64,000 nt of DNA from Eonycteris spelaea (GCA_003508835.1 PUFA01000066.1:3038001-3102000), one strand, 5' to 3'. Positions 32,280 through 43,332 are shown, numbered from the stretch's first letter. Translations and numbers: made by a program. Notes: a model not told the origin generated them from the letters alone.

Positions 32280-32470
32280 TGGGACACATATGCATGAATA
32301 TTACAGGAGTCTCTTCCTCCAAGCTCCTCACACCGGGAGATGGATGATGTTCATCCTTCCACTATACAGATGCAGGAACACTGGATCAGTGGTGTGTCCA
32401 AGGTCACAGAGCTGGCATTTCAGCAAAACTGTGACTTGAATCTGTGATAAGTCCCAAGTCCTTCTATTTC
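32280..32470 (-). repeat. MIR SINE
   Basis: 'tatacagatgcaggaacact', 'ccaaggtcacagagctggca', 'gtgacttgaatctgtgataa'. Confidence 0.85.
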
Positions 32471-32759
32471 TATTCACTTTTTACGGGTTCCTTGCTTCAT
32501 TCACAATCATGTTGTCTGCGACTAGAGATAATTTCATTTCTTCTCTTCCCATCTGGCTGCTTTGGCATTTTTGAGAACAGAACTTGCACAGCACGATTAT
32601 AGCTCAAGTAGATTCTGTAATCTGCACAGAGATTCTTTTGGGAAGTTAAGTTTGCACAAGTTTTGACCATTTGGAAAATATAGAATAAAAAGAAACAGTG
32701 ACGTTTCTCTTCAAATTGCTCACAAAGGCCAACTTTCTAGCAGTTTTGTCCTCTGAGTA

Positions 32760-32897
32760 GCTTTCTCTGTTTTGAAATTTTGTTACATAGTCGTAATCAC
32801 ATTGTATATAAAATTTCATATCCCGCTTTCCCGCAAATTATGCAAGATCATTTTTTCACATTTTTACAAATTCCTCGTGGACATTATTTTAAATTGC
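32760..32897 (-). repeat. L1 LINE 3' part, antisense, left piece
   Basis: 'tgtatataaaatttcatatc', 'gatcattttttcacattttt'; the matching right piece starts at 33355, after a family B insertion. Confidence 0.65.
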
Positions 32898-33345
32898 TGC
32901 TTGTTGTGGCAGGCACCCCTGTTTCTCTCCAGTTCTCTGATCTCTCCTTCTTTAGTAATAGAAATCTCATGTCCATTTGGCCAGACATGTGTGCACCCAG
33001 AAAAAAAAAAAAAACCCACCTATATTTCCTAGACTCTCTTGCAGCTAGGTGTGTGTCCATGTGACTGAGTTCTGGCCAACGAGAGATAAGCAACTTCCAA
33101 GTAGTGTCCTTAGGGAAAGGATGCCTCATCTTCTTCCCATCAACATTCCTGGCTGGAATGTAGATATGGTGGCCAGAATCTGAATGGCTCTCTTGGGCCA
33201 CGGTGGAGCAATAAGAGAACATGAGCCTGAGTCCCTGATGAGTTTATGGAGTCACACCACTGAGCCAGACTGCCACCTTTACACTTCTTTTTTATGAGAG
33301 AAACAAACTTCTGTTTCATTTAAGCCCTTGTTGTTTGGGTTTTTT
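32898..33345 (+). repeat. Ancient interspersed repeat, family B
   Basis: 'tagactctcttgcagctagg', 'gtgactgagttctggccaac', 'ggatgcctcatcttcttccc', 'aacttctgtttcatttaagc'. It interrupts an antisense L1. A run of A14 at 33001-33014 lies within it. Confidence 0.55.
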
Positions 33346-33354
33346 TAAACCTAA

Positions 33355-33680
33355 TCCTGAGTATTACACTAATATTTTGCGAGCAGAATCATCTGTAACG
33401 TTCTTTTTGGACTCGCCACCTAATTAACTTAACCGTTCTCTGGTCATTGGGCCTTTAGGTATCTTCTGACTTCCCACTACTCTAAATAATTCCGTCGTGA
33501 ATATCTTTGTGCATTTTCACTGTTTCTGATTATTTCTTCAGTACAGAATCCCAGAAGAGGGATTTAGAGGTCAAAGAACATGAGCATTCTTAATACCTGT
33601 GACCTAACTGCTTTCCAAAATGGTTCAACTGACATACACGGCCTCCTCCCCAAAGCAGGTGATACGAGGTTCCCTTGTGG
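33355..33680 (-). repeat. L1 LINE 3' part, antisense, right piece
   Basis: 'taattccgtcgtgaatatct', 'ttatttcttcagtacagaat', 'actgctttccaaaatggttc' continue the L1 order from 32897. Confidence 0.75.
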
Positions 33681-33849
33681 AATCACGGTAATGATTCAAA
33701 CATTCAAAATCATTGCCTTCAGTGGCCAAAAATGAGTCCTAGATCGTCATTTGTTTGTTTGTTTGTTTTTGGATAGTTCTTGAATAGAAAACAACAATAA
33801 GAAATCATCATGAAGCTGAGGAACCTAGAGTGATATGTTGTCAGACAGG

Positions 33850-34235
33850 GAATCTGAGTTATAAGCAATAGAATCCACCACTCTGGCTAGTTTACACAGA
33901 GAAGGAGTTCACTCAAGGTTATTGGGTGGTTCATAGAACAAGACCTGGGTTTTATGGAAGAGCAGCCCCAGTGACCCTGCTTTCCCCCGAGGGGCGCTCC
34001 CACTGTATCCTCCAGACCTCCCGTCCTGTGCTTCTCATCTGATTGCATGTCTCTAGCAGGCATGTCTGACTGGTGAGTCCCAAGCCTGCACCAGGCTGCA
34101 AGGGAGGCTGGGAAAGCCAATGTTCTGGCATCTCCCTTGGGAAAGTATACCTACTAAGGTAGGAACTTCCCAGAAGGAAGAATGCAAGGTGCGAGGCAGC
34201 CAGGACGTAGGGCAAAGCTCAACTCCACAAGCAAA
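33850..34235 (+). repeat. Old interspersed repeat, related to family A
   Basis: 'tccaccactctggctagttt', 'ctcatctgattgcatgtctc' and 'gctgcaagggaggctgggaa' fit an element of the family A kind. Boundaries and identity are uncertain. An (GTTT)n run lies just upstream at 33752-33768. Confidence 0.4.
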
Positions 34236-34514
34236 GACCTGCTGGGCTTGTGGGAGGCATGCACAAAGGTTTCTGGCCTCACTTTTTAAATTTCTCCTGC
34301 ACTTATGATGAGAGAGCAGTGGGGAGAGAAGCAAAGATGTCAAGGACATCATGCCTCTGTGTCACCTCTGTCATTTACCCAGCTCTGCGAGGGCTGAGTT
34401 AGAACTGGGACCCTCCATCGCTCAAACCCCAAGCCCTGTTTTCGCCCCACCACTTGCAGTCAGCAAGTCAACCTGGATGTCACTGTCTGATGTAGGTGTG
34501 TCTCCCTGACAAGT

Positions 34515-34632
34515 GACCACATCCTTCAGGAAGAGAGCCTGTCCGCCTTACCCGCTGTAGTACTCCAGCACCCAGAAGGGCCCTGGCACACAGTCAGTGC
34601 TCACTAAATAAACCTTGAATGACTAAAAGAAT
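34515..34632 (+). repeat. L2 LINE 3' end
   Basis: 'gccctggcacacagtcagtg' and 'aataaaccttgaatgac'. Tail-to-tail with the next L2. Confidence 0.85.
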
Positions 34633-34674
34633 GATGGCAGTCTGTTCTCAGCCTTGGAAGGAAGCTTAGAATCC

Positions 34675-35075
34675 TGGAACTAACATTTATTGATTCGGCC
34701 AATATTTCCTAAGCACTACGATGCTCTAGGCCCCGCTCTAGTTGCTGAAGATACTGTGGAAAGGAAACAAACCAAGTTCTTGCCCTCATAGTAAGGAGAT
34801 GGACAATAAATAAGAAAACCCCAACATATTAATATGGCATAATATTATATCATGTAATATGATAGCAGGTACTGGTAAATGTTTTATGAAGAAATGTGAA
34901 ACTGGATACGTGACTTAGATCTAATGTCTAAGGTGACGTTGAGAGATCCAGAGTGGGAACATTGAGTCCAAGGGCAGCGTATTGCTGGCACAGGGAGCAA
35001 CCGGTGCAAAGGCCCTGAGGTAGCGATGAGCTTGGCGTGCGCTGTGTTTGACAAGGCAGCCGGGGAGGCAAGGGT
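34675..35075 (-). repeat. L2 LINE, antisense
   Basis: 'aacatttattgattcggcca', 'ttcttgccctcatagtaagg', 'caccggtgcaaaggccctga'-type order with 'gtgcaaaggccctgaggtag' exact. Confidence 0.9.
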
Positions 35076-35435
35076 TACACCAAGTTTCCCGACTGAAGGA
35101 AATCTACAGAACACTTAACTGGTGGAAACTGTGGGGCGGGGCGGGGGGATGTTCTTGAGTTCTCTCGCAAGCTTCTCTGGAAAAACATGATGTCAGAAAC
35201 TGACAGTAAATCTTGACCTGTCCCAGAAAACAATGGGCCCATGAAACCAGCGAAGTGTCAGACTGAAAGTAAATGGCCCAAGGGCTGGGACACAGGCAGA
35301 TCATATGGAATCTGTTAACAAATCTGGTTTGAAAAAGAACTTCCCAGTTAGGGGCAGAAGCTTCTGGCCAGCATCAGAAAAGACGTTTGTTGTGGTGCCT
35401 CCGTGCAGACAAGAAAAATGGAGATTTGCTGCCTA
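35076..35435. other. Unique stretch
   Basis: No gene or repeat recognised. Confidence 0.45.
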
Positions 35436-35439
35436 GCTA

Positions 35440-35522
35440 GAAATGTGGAAAGAGGTAGCCAACGCGTTGAGTGAAAAAAAAAAATAGGTCATGGGATCGT
35501 GTGGTATGCTGTACAATCCCTT
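35440..35522 (+). repeat. L1 LINE 3'UTR fragment
   Basis: 'aacgcgttgagtgaaaaaaa' and 'gtgtggtatgctgtacaatc' fit the L1 3'UTR. Confidence 0.5.
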
Positions 35523-35524
35523 TT

Positions 35525-35830
35525 GGAAATTCACTCATTCATGTATTCACGTGGAAAATATTCATTGCAGGCCTACTGTGTGCGAGCACTCTGCTGGGGT
35601 GGGGGGGTGGGGGGCACTAGCATGGCCGTCCCTGCCTCTTGGAACGCGCTGCACAACGGGGAAGGCGGATAACGATCAGATCGGCGCACAAGCATCATCA
35701 CAAGCTTTGACCAGCGCCAAGGAGAGATGCTCGCTGCTTCAAGAATGTGCGCTGACACGAGAGATGGAAAAAGCCTGCGAGGGTGCACTCCGAAATGTTA
35801 AAGGGGTCGTGAGGCTCAGGTGACGCTGCT
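35525..35830 (-). repeat. L2 LINE, antisense, CpG-rich
   Basis: 'attcattgcaggcctactgt', 'ggccgtccctgcctcttgga', 'gggaaggcggataacgatca'. About 18 CpGs lie in 35640-35830. Confidence 0.8.
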
Positions 35831-36350
35831 TTCCTTATGGTCCCCCTTCTTTCGATTGTCTGCCTTCGTGTTTCTGTAATGTCATGCTTTATGATCGAAT
35901 GAATTTAAAAAAAGCAAACGAAATCAAAATGGAAAGAGGGGCTGGAAACCCTGTGTCCAGAGATGGCTTTCACACCAGGAAAGGAAGGATGCAAGAAACT
36001 GCTCGCCGTGTTTCTTTCCAGGACGAGGAGCCGGCGCCTGGCGTGGGGGCGAGCCTTCCGTCTCACTGGACACCCTTCGAAGCTTTCGAACGACATGTGT
36101 TCAAAAAACAAGAATAACAATATAGTAAGCAAAGATCGTTTTCAGTGAAACTTCCAGTCAGGTTTTATTTTTCTGAAAAGTGAAAAAGCAGGTAAAAGGA
36201 GGGTCACAATATGTTAATAGAACTGAATTTCCACAAACATCTTAGAACGGTTCTCTTCCGGTGACCTTGTTTCTTCACTGTATTTTTCTGTAGCTCCCAG
36301 AGGTAAATGTAGAAGAAAAAAACGACAAGAGAAAAAGGCTACCGTGCTTT
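35831..36350. other. Unassigned stretch
   Basis: No gene or repeat recognised. Confidence 0.4.
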
Positions 36351-36354
36351 GCAA

Positions 36355-36518
36355 ACAGTGTTTTGCTTAATCCTCTCAACCCTCTAATGCATGTGTTTAT
36401 TATCACCATTTGACAGATGAGGAAACTGAGGCTCAGCAGGCGAAGCCACTGGCCCGAGGTCACACAGCTGGATTTGACCCAGGTTTGTCTAACTCCAAAG
36501 TCTGTCTTTAAACCAGGA
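36355..36518 (-). repeat. MIR SINE
   Basis: 'ttgacagatgaggaaactga', 'ggtcacacagctggatttga'. Confidence 0.93.
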
Positions 36519-36935
36519 TGCTCCGGTGTCCTTCAAAATGTCCTTCAAGGAAATCGCATTGCTTTGAAAGTGGGGATGGGGGGGAGCGTAGAAAAGCAAA
36601 CAAACCAAACAAGAAATGTTACATTTTTTAACCACTTATTCAAGCTCTGATGGAGCCTGAGACCATCTGGACTCCCGGGTTTCCGGGCAGGGACACTGTT
36701 TGTATTTTGGGTGAGGCTCTCCTTCATCGGGTCTGGCCCCCCTCCCCATGGCACGTCCCTGCCCTCTAAACAACAGCTGTGGCCCCCAGTCCTGTGGCCC
36801 CAGACTCCCGCACCTCTCTGCACCTTCCCCAGTTCGGCGCTGCTGGACGAGACCCTGTGACCACACTGAGACCCTGCCGCGGGCCCAGCACCCCTGTCAG
36901 AGTCGACCCTCTCTGCAGACCAGAGAGGCTGGGGT
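36519..36935. other. Unique stretch
   Basis: No gene or repeat recognised. Confidence 0.45.
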
Positions 36936-36939
36936 CTCG

Positions 36940-37055
36940 ATGGCCTCGTTCTCTGGAGACATGAGGCTCTGAGAGGTTGGGTAACTTGCCCAAGGTCACA
37001 CAGTCAGAACTCGGCTCCAGATCTTGTCCCCAGTCTGTACTGTCTCCCTTCTGGG
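36940..37055 (-). repeat. MIR SINE
   Basis: 'gaggttgggtaacttgccca' and 'aggtcacacagtcagaactc'. Confidence 0.92.
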
Positions 37056-37380
37056 ACCAGGCAGGAGCTGTCTCTTGTGGGGAAGACGAGGTGAGTGACC
37101 TGCAGCCCAGGCTCACAGGCCAGGCGGCCACCGAGTGCCGACCACACTTGAGCCAGCGGAGGCCAGGCCGGGAGAACTGAAGCCCTGAGCTGCTGCAGGG
37201 CTGGGCAGGCGGCCACCACAGTGGGGACCGGGAAGGCGTGCCCTCCCTCTGCCTGCCCGGCAGCGGCCCGTGGCTGCCCGCCAGGCCCTGTCTGACGTCA
37301 GGGTCTGACCAGGGACATAATGTGCTGGCGTCAGGACAAGGGCTGGCTGCAGGGAGACAGGGCCTCGAGGCGGGGCGGTC
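37056..37380. other. Unique GC-rich stretch
   Basis: No gene or repeat recognised. Confidence 0.45.
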
Positions 37381-37640
37381 AGAGGGAGATGGGGGGGGGG
37401 CGGTGCGGGGAAAAGGAGAGAGAGAAAGAGAGAGAGAAATAGAAAGGGGGGTGAAGAGAAATACAAAAACAAAGACGGAAACAGAAAGAACGACTGAAAG
37501 TGAAAAAGAGAAATTGAAAGACACAGAAATAGAGAAAAACTCAAATAAAAAGTTGTTCAGAGAAAACCAGGAGAGAAAAAGCCAGAGAAGAGGGGGGTGC
37601 GGTACGGGGGGTGGGGTACTACGGAAGAAGAGGTGGAGAG
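37381..37640. repeat. Purine-rich low-complexity tract
   Basis: Starts with G10 at 37391-37400, then about 240 bases of GAGA, GAAA and GGGG words with very few pyrimidines. Confidence 0.85.
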
Positions 37641-37709
37641 ACAGAGGGGTGGGGTGTTAAGGGCAAGCTCAGGAGCCCCCGGACTTGGGCTGGGATGTGG
37701 CTCGTGACT

Positions 37710-37858
37710 CGCCGCTCATTTTCCTTTACCTGGACAGTGGGAGCCTCACCCATCTGGGGAGGGGACGGAGTGGCCCCTTCATGACGGCATGGGCAGGGGT
37801 CGATCTATAATGAAGTGCTTTGGCAGGGCCCTCGTGCAGTAAGTGCGCAATAAACCGG
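37710..37858 (+). repeat. MIR SINE, 3' part
   Basis: 'attttcctttacctggacag', 'gtgctttggcagggccctcg', 'agtaagtgcgcaataaacc'. Confidence 0.75.
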
Positions 37859-38355
37859 AGGTGCCCACAAGGGAGCTTTGGGTAGGGAAGGGAAGAGAAA
37901 CAGTGAACGCAGGCGTTGACTCCGTGCGAAATGGCCCTCGTTCGTTAGACATCACCCTCTGCCATGCAGCTGCCGAGGGCCCCCTCCCCACTCTCCGCGG
38001 GCCTCAGGCATGAGGCCACAGGCACGGACCTTGGCCTGGCCTTGCCTGTCTTGGGGCCCAACCCCCTGTTTATGGCCTCAGGAAGGCCATGATCCCAGGG
38101 CCATCGCGTCACCAAAGCCAAACAAGGCCAGTCCCTGGTCACTGCTGGCCTTCCAGCCTCATCATCCCTTATCCAGCTTAATTATTAAATGGCCCAGCGG
38201 GGTGGAGGGTCTGAGCCAGCTGCCCGCCCGGGTGTGGGCTAGAGGGTCCCCCCAGGGGCACACATTCTGGAGACTCCAGGTAGCACTTGCAAAGCGCCCC
38301 TTCTCTTGCCCTCACTTTTTCCAGGAGCCTTCCTTATCTTCATCCTCATCCTCAC
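37859..38355. other. Unique stretch
   Basis: No gene or repeat recognised; 38175-38190 has a small AT-rich homeobox-like word. Confidence 0.45.
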
Positions 38356-38357
38356 CT

Positions 38358-38563
38358 CTTCAGAGTTCCCATTTATTGAGCGCTGACTACCTATAAGGGA
38401 TGGCCCTCAATCCTTCTGACAGCCCCAAGAGCGTGAGCACTATCACGATTCCATTTTACAGATGAAGACGCTGAGGCTCGGGGAGCTAGAATCACTCGCC
38501 CAAGGCCACCTGAGAACCAGTGGCAGAGCCAGGATCCCCGCCCAGCCGCCCTGTTAACCAGAC
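38358..38563 (-). repeat. MIR SINE, near full length
   Basis: 'cccatttattgagcgctgac', 'tacagatgaagacgctgagg', 'ccagtggcagagccaggatc'. Confidence 0.93.
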
Positions 38564-38564
38564 G

Positions 38565-38660
38565 GCAGCTCCCATTTCCTGTGCAGCTGCCGGGGGCCAA
38601 GCTCTGAGCCCGAAGTTTTGCCCCCATCATCTCCTTCGACCCCCAGGATGACCCTATGAG
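38565..38660 (-). repeat. MIR SINE, left piece of a split copy
   Basis: 'gggccaagctctgagcccga' and 'ccaggatgaccctatgaggt'; continues at 38850 beyond a MER20. Confidence 0.75.
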
Positions 38661-38849
38661 GTGGCAAGAGTGATTTTGTCCCCAGGAGATATTAGGCCAT
38701 ATGTGGGGACGGCTTGGGTTGTCACCCTGGGGAAATGCTACTGGCATCTAGTGGATGGGGGGGCCAGGGATGCTGCTCAGTGTCCTGAAGGCACAGGACC
38801 ACCCCACAGCGGAGGATAATCGGGCCCCAAATGCGCCTGACAACTGCTG
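38661..38849 (+). mobile_element. MER20 (hAT-Charlie) inside a MIR
   Basis: 'gtgattttgtccccaggaga', 'gctactggcatctagtggat', 'gatgctgctcagtgtcctga', 'ggataatcgggccccaaatg'. Ends are trimmed or diverged. Nesting shows it is younger than the MIR. Confidence 0.88.
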
Positions 38850-38910
38850 TGAGGGAAGCTATTATGGTCTCTGTCTTACAGACACGGAAACTGAGGCAGA
38901 GAGAGAGAGC
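38850..38910 (-). repeat. MIR SINE, right piece of a split copy
   Basis: 'cttacagacacggaaactga' resumes the MIR of 38565-38660; a short GAGA run follows. Confidence 0.75.
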
Positions 38911-39204
38911 GAGAGAGCGCGCATACCGCGCACCCAGCTCACCCACTCCACGCCCCTGCCACTCCTGATGGTTTGTGTCATTAGGAGACCCCCCGCCTCT
39001 ATTCTAGGCTCCTCCGAGTCCCTGTTTGCCTGGTACGAATGAGACCTTCTTACCACCTTTTTACATAAGAAGACAGTGTTTTAATCATCGACTGAGAAAA
39101 TAGATGAAGCCAAAAAAATCACTAAAGAAAATCTGAATGTCTTTAAACGAATCTATATTTTATTTACAGGAACATTGAGGAACACTTTAAGTTGGCCACA
39201 CGTG

Positions 39205-39768
39205 GATTCATTAAGCGAGTATTTTCTGAGCACCTACTGTGTCCCAGGCCCTGTCCTTGGTGCGGGAGATACAGCAAAGACCTGCTGGGTCTTTAGGACC
39301 TGACAGTCCAGTGGGGAAAGTGGACAATAAACGAGGAAACAAATACGCTCTTAAGATAATTTCGGACTGTGCTAAGTGTGACTGTAGGGAGGGAAGAACC
39401 GTTATAGAGAGGCTGGTGTCCCAGAGGGCCTTTTCGAGGCGGTGATTCCTAAGGACAATGAGGAACCAGCCTTGGGAAGGGGCAGGGTGGAAAGCTTTAG
39501 GCAGAGGGAACAGTGTGTGCAAAGGCCCTGAGGCAGGGGCTTCCATGGGTGCTGAGGTGCAGCCAGGAGGCCTGTGGTGGAACCGAGGGAGGGAAGAGGA
39601 GAGGAGAAGGAAATGGGGTTGGAGAGGCAGCAAGCACACCGACAGCAGGGCTGTGTGGCCACTGAAGGGCTTCGCACGCCCTCTTAGGACCCTGGGAGTC
39701 ACGGGAAGATTTTGAGCAGAAGAGACACCGGATCTGCCTTTGGTTCCAAAGGATCCCTTCCGACGCCA
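39205..39768 (-). repeat. L2 LINE, antisense, left piece
   Basis: 'tttctgagcacctactgtgt', 'gacaataaacgaggaaacaa', 'gtgcaaaggccctgaggcag', 'gattttgagcagaagagaca'. Interrupted by an MLT1 LTR; resumes at 40262. Confidence 0.93.
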
Positions 39769-40261
39769 TGGTCAGCTGAAGAATGCCCCCCAAAGATGTC
39801 CACATCTCAGTCCCCCAAACCTATGAACGTTCCTTTATCTGGGCAAGAGGAACTTTCCAGCTGTGACTTTTGTTGAGGACCTTGAGGTGGGACAATTATC
39901 CTCGGTAATCACAGTATGCTCATGCAATCACAGGGCCCTTAAAAGATGGAGGCGGAGGGAGGTGTGACTACAGGAAAGGAGAAGGCAGAGGGAAGAGAGA
40001 GGGTGACGGAGACAGACCGAGGGACGGAGGAAGGAGCCACAAGCCGAGGGGTGCAGGCGCCCACTGGAAGCTGAAAAAGACAAGGGAACGGCATCTCCCT
40101 GGAGTCTCCGCCAAAGCCAGCCCTGCCAACTCCTTGACTTTAGCCCAGTGAGACTGACTTCTGAGAAGTCAGACTCCGGACTTTTGGAACTATAAGAAGA
40201 TAAGTTTGTGTTGTTTCCAGCCACTAAGTTTATCGTACACTCTTACAGCAGCCAGGGGGAG
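39769..40261 (+). mobile_element. MLT1-type solo LTR (ERVL-MaLR)
   Basis: About 490 bases with LTR landmarks: 'gatgtccacatctcagtccc', 'gccactggaagctg'-like middle, 'ccagccctgccaactccttg', and 'gtttccagccactaagttta' near the end. A lone LTR remnant of a non-infectious ancient element, inserted in an L2. No internal coding region is present. Confidence 0.85.
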
Positions 40262-40470
40262 CTCATGCAGATGCTGTAGGGGAAGACAGGCTGTTGGAGG
40301 GCGAGTGGGACTGGGGGCAGGGTGGGGTGGGACTCGGAGGGGGCTGCTTCAATAGTCCAGGCAGGAGATGAGGGTGGCTGGAGAGAAGGGGATGGATTCA
40401 AGAGAGCTTCAGGAGCCAGGACAGGCAGCCTCGCTGATGGGCTGGACACTCGCACGGAGGGGGAGGTGAT
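40262..40470 (-). repeat. L2 LINE, antisense, right piece
   Basis: 'cttcaatagtccaggcagga' and 'gatgagggtggctggagaga' continue the L2 of 39205-39768. Confidence 0.85.
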
Positions 40471-40649
40471 AGCCAGATAGTCTCTGGCTCACGCACTCAT
40501 CCCTGGGCTGATGCCCGGGACACAGAGCTGGCCACCACGTGGTTCCTGCTCCGAGGAAGAATTCAGCTGGAGGACGCCCAGGAATAGTTACAGAGTGATG
40601 GGAGGGGCCAGGCTTAGCTGCCCCAGAACGTAGCATCTCGCGCCATTCA

Positions 40650-40945
40650 AGCCTCTGTGGCAGTATCTCTTCCTCGGGAGGCCTCCCTGACCACCCTGTC
40701 TCAGAGCACCCCACACCCTCTCCCGCCTGGGCTTGCGCTTGCTTTGTGGGTCACAGCATCGCCCTCATATCGTCCCGCTGCACGCTGCGTGTTTATCTGT
40801 TTCTCCGCTGTCTGGCTCCCCCCTCCGATCATCAGCCTCATGAGAAGAAGGACTTTCTTCACTGCTGACTCTCCAGCACCTGGGAGCGGTCTGGTCTGGC
40901 CTGAGAGGTGTGCAGCACACACGTGTGGGATGAATGAATGGATTC
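40650..40945 (+). repeat. L2 LINE 3' end
   Basis: 'gaggcctccctgaccaccct', 'cctcatgagaagaaggactt', 'ggatgaatgaatgg'. Confidence 0.88.
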
Positions 40946-40984
40946 CCCGTTCTCCAAAGAGGATGCCAAGGAAAGCTGAAGCGA

Positions 40985-41075
40985 GGGACCGATTCACTCA
41001 GCGTCACACGGTGACTACGTGTGGGGTCGGAACTGAGGCCAAAGTTGGCACTAAGTAGCCCGCGTCCTCTCAACC
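40985..41075 (-). repeat. MIR SINE fragment
   Basis: 'cactcagcgtcacacggtga' and 'gtcggaactgaggccaaagt'. Confidence 0.55.
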
Positions 41076-41099
41076 CCACGACACCCCCCGCACTCCAGA

Positions 41100-41275
41100 A
41101 ATTTCCACTTTATGGGTAGCACTCTACCTTTCTTGAGATGTCAGGCATTCTAAAACAGCACCTCAGAACCTGCAAAGATGGGGAAACTGAGGCCCAGAGA
41201 GACTGGGGTCTTCCCTGGGGTGCACAGCTTGCCAGGGGTAGGGCTGGGATCCGGCTGCCTCCAGGTCCGACAGTG
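41100..41275 (-). repeat. MIR SINE
   Basis: 'gatggggaaactgaggccca', 'ggtagggctgggatccggct'. Confidence 0.87.
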
Positions 41276-41429
41276 GGGGTCTTCTCTCACATTTCCAGCA
41301 TGCTCTGGGCCCCTGAGAAATAAGAAAGACGGAGTAGGTGTACACCACACTACCCATTGTCCCGGCCGAGCCCGGGGTAAGTCCGCTGACGCCTCGGGCT
41401 GGGAGCTTCTGAGAAATCAGGGCCGGGGG

Positions 41430-41552
41430 CTAGGGTCTGGGACAGTGGAATCAAACTCCAGCTCTGCCCCGCCCCTGCTGTGTGACCTCAGGCCAGTGGC
41501 CTCCCCTCTCTGGCCCAGGGCTCTTCCGGTCCCTCCAACTAAAATCTAGACA
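41430..41552 (+). repeat. MIR SINE
   Basis: 'actccagctctgccccgccc', 'gctgtgtgacctcaggccag'. Confidence 0.87.
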
Positions 41553-41930
41553 GAGCAGCAGCATTTTAAAATAAAAAAGACCCCGTATGTATTTCTAGCT
41601 GATATTTCACACTAGCTTTTACTTCTACAAACGCATACAAATGTAGTCACAATAAAATGTAATGAACTTAATTTGAAAAAATCAACAGTAAACAAAAGAG
41701 GAGTTTATTTTTCTCTTGTGCGAATGAAGTCCAGATGTAGGCAGTTCCGGGCTGGTTTGGAGACTCCCCAAAGCTCTCTGTGTTCCAGACTCCTGTTCGC
41801 CGCCCTGCCCTCCCTAGGCCGCGACCCTCCTCACGATCTAAGGTGGAGGACACAGTGCTCGCCTTCTCATCTGCCCCCAGGCAGCAGGAAAACAACAGAA
41901 GGGCGGGCAACAGTTGCATCTCCAGAAGCC
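41553..41930. other. Unassigned stretch
   Basis: AT-rich at 41555-41700, GC-rich after; no gene or repeat recognised. Confidence 0.4.
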
Positions 41931-41934
41931 GCCG

Positions 41935-42025
41935 CTTACACCCCGATGATAACCCACGGGCCACAACTTGGTCGCGTGGCCACACCTAGCTGCAAGGGAA
42001 GCTGCCTCTCTTCTGCACAGCTGTA
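41935..42025 (+). repeat. Family A fragment
   Basis: 'aacttggtcgcgtggccaca' and 'cctagctgcaagggaagctg' match the same part of family A at 1900-1945. Confidence 0.5.
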
Positions 42026-42059
42026 AACTCAGCCCCAAGGGCATCGACCATTTGGAACT

Positions 42060-42475
42060 ACACGAGGGTGATTTCAGACAGTGGTACATGTCACGAAGGA
42101 GCAAGACAGAGTGACCCGAGGGAGACTGTGCGTGGGAGGGCCCTCTCCGAGGTGACATGGCTGGGACATAAAGAATGAGAAGGCCCGGGGGAGCGTTCCC
42201 GGAATGGGCAACAGAAAGCAGATACCCAGAGGCAGAAACCAGTCTCTGTGGGGAAGAAGCGGAAGGGAGGTTCACACGGCTGGGGCTGGGACAGGACTGC
42301 AAGCAGGGCCAGGAGGAGACAAGGTCAGAGAGGTGAGCCAGGCTAGAGCCTGGGGAACACTGCGAGGCCCGGAGTGGAGTCCGAGATTTTCTCCTAAGTA
42401 CGATGGGGAGTTAAGGGAGGCTCGAGCTGAGGAATGACTTGACCTGCTGTGCTCTCCCTTGGAGGGGACGCCCAG
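42060..42475 (-). repeat. L2 LINE, antisense
   Basis: 'gagacaaggtcagagaggtg', 'gctcgagctgaggaatgact' and neighbouring words fit antisense L2. Confidence 0.75.
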
Positions 42476-42519
42476 CTCCCTGGGCCTGCAGAACTCACCT
42501 GCAACCCTTCGGAGAACGT

Positions 42520-42862
42520 CATTCATGTGTTTGTTCATTCAGTGAATGGGCTTTAATAACAGGTGGTTACGAGTGCTTTGAAGAGCAGATGAGCAGCAGT
42601 GAGGGCCTGCGTTCTCCCGGGGGCCAGACCTTCCCACTCCCCATGGGAAGTGATAGTTGAGCTGCAATTTGAACCATAAGGAAGCATCATCTTGGTGAGG
42701 CCTAGCGGAGAGGCAGCGAGCGTTCCAGGTAGAGGGAACGGCTTGTGCAAAGGCCTGGAGGCAGGCAGAGAATTCAGTGTCTGAGAAACTCACCAGACTC
42801 TGGCCAGGCAAGAGGGTGGAGGATGAGAGGGAGGTAGCAGAGGTCAGATCTTAGAAAGCTGG
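42520..42862 (-). repeat. L2 LINE, antisense
   Basis: 'gtgtttgttcattcagtgaa', 'gaacggcttgtgcaaaggcc', 'ggtagcagaggtcagatctt'. Confidence 0.85.
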
Positions 42863-43228
42863 GGGCAGGGGAGGGGCTCAGAGTTAACATGCTCTGGGCG
42901 GATGATTTAGTAAGAACTTTGACCCCAAATCCCAAATCCCTGGGATTAGCCTGCGGCCTGATCCAAGACAAGTAGGGACCTAGCTCTCCTTGGATGATAT
43001 TTACGGGCTCGGTGATGATGTGGCTGCTGCCTTCCTGTGGCTTGCTAGTCATTGGACACTTTGTGCAGGTATGTTCCTCTCTCGCTCCCAGCTAAGAGCG
43101 CCCTCTGACTCAGCCTCCCGCCCCAGCCACCCGCTCCCATCTCCACGAAGCCCGCTGTCCCCTCCCCCATTCCTTCTCTTCAAGGGCCCACAGAATTGCA
43201 TAACCCTGGCACCCAGAAGAGCATCTAA
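42863..43228. other. Unassigned stretch
   Basis: No gene or repeat recognised with confidence. Confidence 0.4.
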
Positions 43229-43229
43229 A

Positions 43230-43332
43230 TCTCCAATCAGGCCTGCCCATTTCACAGAGGGAGGAACTGAGGCCCTGGGAGGAAGAGACCCTTCCCCCAA
43301 AGCCACACTTCAACATTGGAAAAGCGCCAAGG
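43230..43332 (-). repeat. MIR SINE
   Basis: 'cccatttcacagagggagga' then 'actgaggccctgggagga'. Confidence 0.75.

Noticed and set aside
36766..37524. 252-codon open frame on the minus strand
   Set aside because: Its start is the pyrimidine complement of a GAGA tract (Ser/Leu/Phe run), then unique GC-rich sequence and a MIR. No protein family features.
39769..40261. Provirus with coding genes
   Set aside because: Only a lone LTR-length remnant is present, flanked directly by the two halves of one L2; no internal genes.
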